A DNA stretch of 64,000 nt from JAIBAC01 sp046331095 (GTDB taxonomy: Bacteria; Actinomycetota; Acidimicrobiia; UBA2766): positions 1,178,001 through 1,242,000 of the forward strand of contig JAXLRM010000003.1 in assembly GCA_046331095.1 (NCBI GenBank). The letters are read 5' to 3'. The notes below the pieces were generated by a model. That model did not search any database, was not told the DNA's origin, and saw only the letters and a program-made list of their open reading frames with translations. Position numbers and translations under genes: made by a program. Shown piece by piece: positions 63,845 through 64,000 of the stretch (the stretch's first letter is position 1; the number at the start of each line of letters is the position of its first letter).

Positions 63845-64000
63845 CTAGGAGACCGCATAGCCAGTAGGCGCCCGGCCACGCCCAGAGTGATTCGCGATCG
63901 GACCCCGATCGGTTACGGCGCCTTCGCTGACCAGCTGTTTGACAACCTTGCTTACCGTCGCCGTGCTGCCACCGACTCCCTCTCGGACGTCTTGAACAGT
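63845..64000 (-). CDS. Winged-helix DNA-binding protein, C-terminal part, cut by window end
   Basis: The last 51 residues of a leftward gene, open to the window edge and ending at TAG 63845-63847. VREGVGGSTATVSKVVKQLVSEGAVTDRG is a helix-turn-helix recognition helix plus wing of the MarR/winged-helix type, and the protein ends GRAPTGYAVS. It is probably a transcriptional or element regulator. Confidence 0.6.
   Translation of the reverse strand, partial: TVQDVREGVGGSTATVSKVVKQLVSEGAVTDRGPIANHSGRGRAPTGYAVS

Noticed and set aside
33230..64000. Second attachment copy of the tRNA-Ala 3' end
   Set aside because: I looked for GGTTCAAATCCCCTCACC-like sequence in the rest of the window and did not see it; the right end is probably outside.

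Overview
The window is GC-rich, actinobacterial-type DNA, most likely from an Acidimicrobiia-like lineage. The grounds are an Mce lipid-uptake operon, a NucS mismatch endonuclease, a Ctc-type bL25, a very small basic bS22/COX24-like protein, frequent GTG starts and many GTGA/ATGA stop-start overlaps. The taxonomic call is inference from gene content only.

Positions 1-33,150 are ordinary chromosome. In order they hold the end of an Mce operon (two YrbE permeases, three Mce proteins), nucS, a leftward block (rpiA, a DivIC/FtsB-like protein, eno, a tetrapyrrole methylase-MazG fusion, a SurA-like lipoprotein, mfd), a calcium-binding-type lipoprotein and a sulfatase, an alpha/beta hydrolase, then pth-rplY-prs-glmU and tRNA-Gln. 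After these come the tightly overlapping metG-tatD-rsmA-ispE operon, an AbrB-zinc protein convergent with rsmI, a nucleotidyltransferase pair, DUF192, ychF, the small ribosomal-type protein, an HlyD-type adaptor and tRNA-Ala(CGC).

An accessory region starts at the 3' end of tRNA-Ala (33,229) and runs to the window end. A large serine recombinase abuts the tRNA and its last codons are antisense to it. Behind it are leftward genes typical of an integrative, probably conjugative, element: ImmA/IrrE protease with a small partner, a ribbon-helix-helix protein, a DNA methyltransferase, a replication-relaxation protein, a VirD4/TraG-like coupling ATPase and three small proteins. An ISL3 copy with a perfect 8-bp target duplication splits an unknown gene at 42,295.

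From 62,299 leftwards to 44,202 lies the most unusual part: a leftward gene set encoding a HerA/VirD4-like ATPase, a VWA membrane protein, a tubulin-like GTPase of 1077 residues, a membrane TPR protein, a P-loop kinase, an HxGH nucleotidyltransferase, a 2H phosphoesterase and a methyltransferase. I read it as a membrane-anchored tubulin/VWA/ATPase machine with a nucleotide- or RNA-processing cassette attached; its function is unknown.

The ATPase gene is split by a three-level nest. An ISL3 element (target duplication AGTTTGAC) sits in the ATPase gene, a group II intron sits in the ISL3 transposase gene, and an IS21 element (target duplication AAGCT) sits in the intron's reverse transcriptase gene. 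Removing each layer restores the reading frame of the layer outside it.

Several genes (mfd, the alpha/beta hydrolase, the coupling ATPase, istA, the HerA-like ATPase, a methyltransferase) carry frameshifts. Most that I could place lie in short homopolymers, often as a single missing base. Sequence error is therefore a serious alternative to real gene decay.
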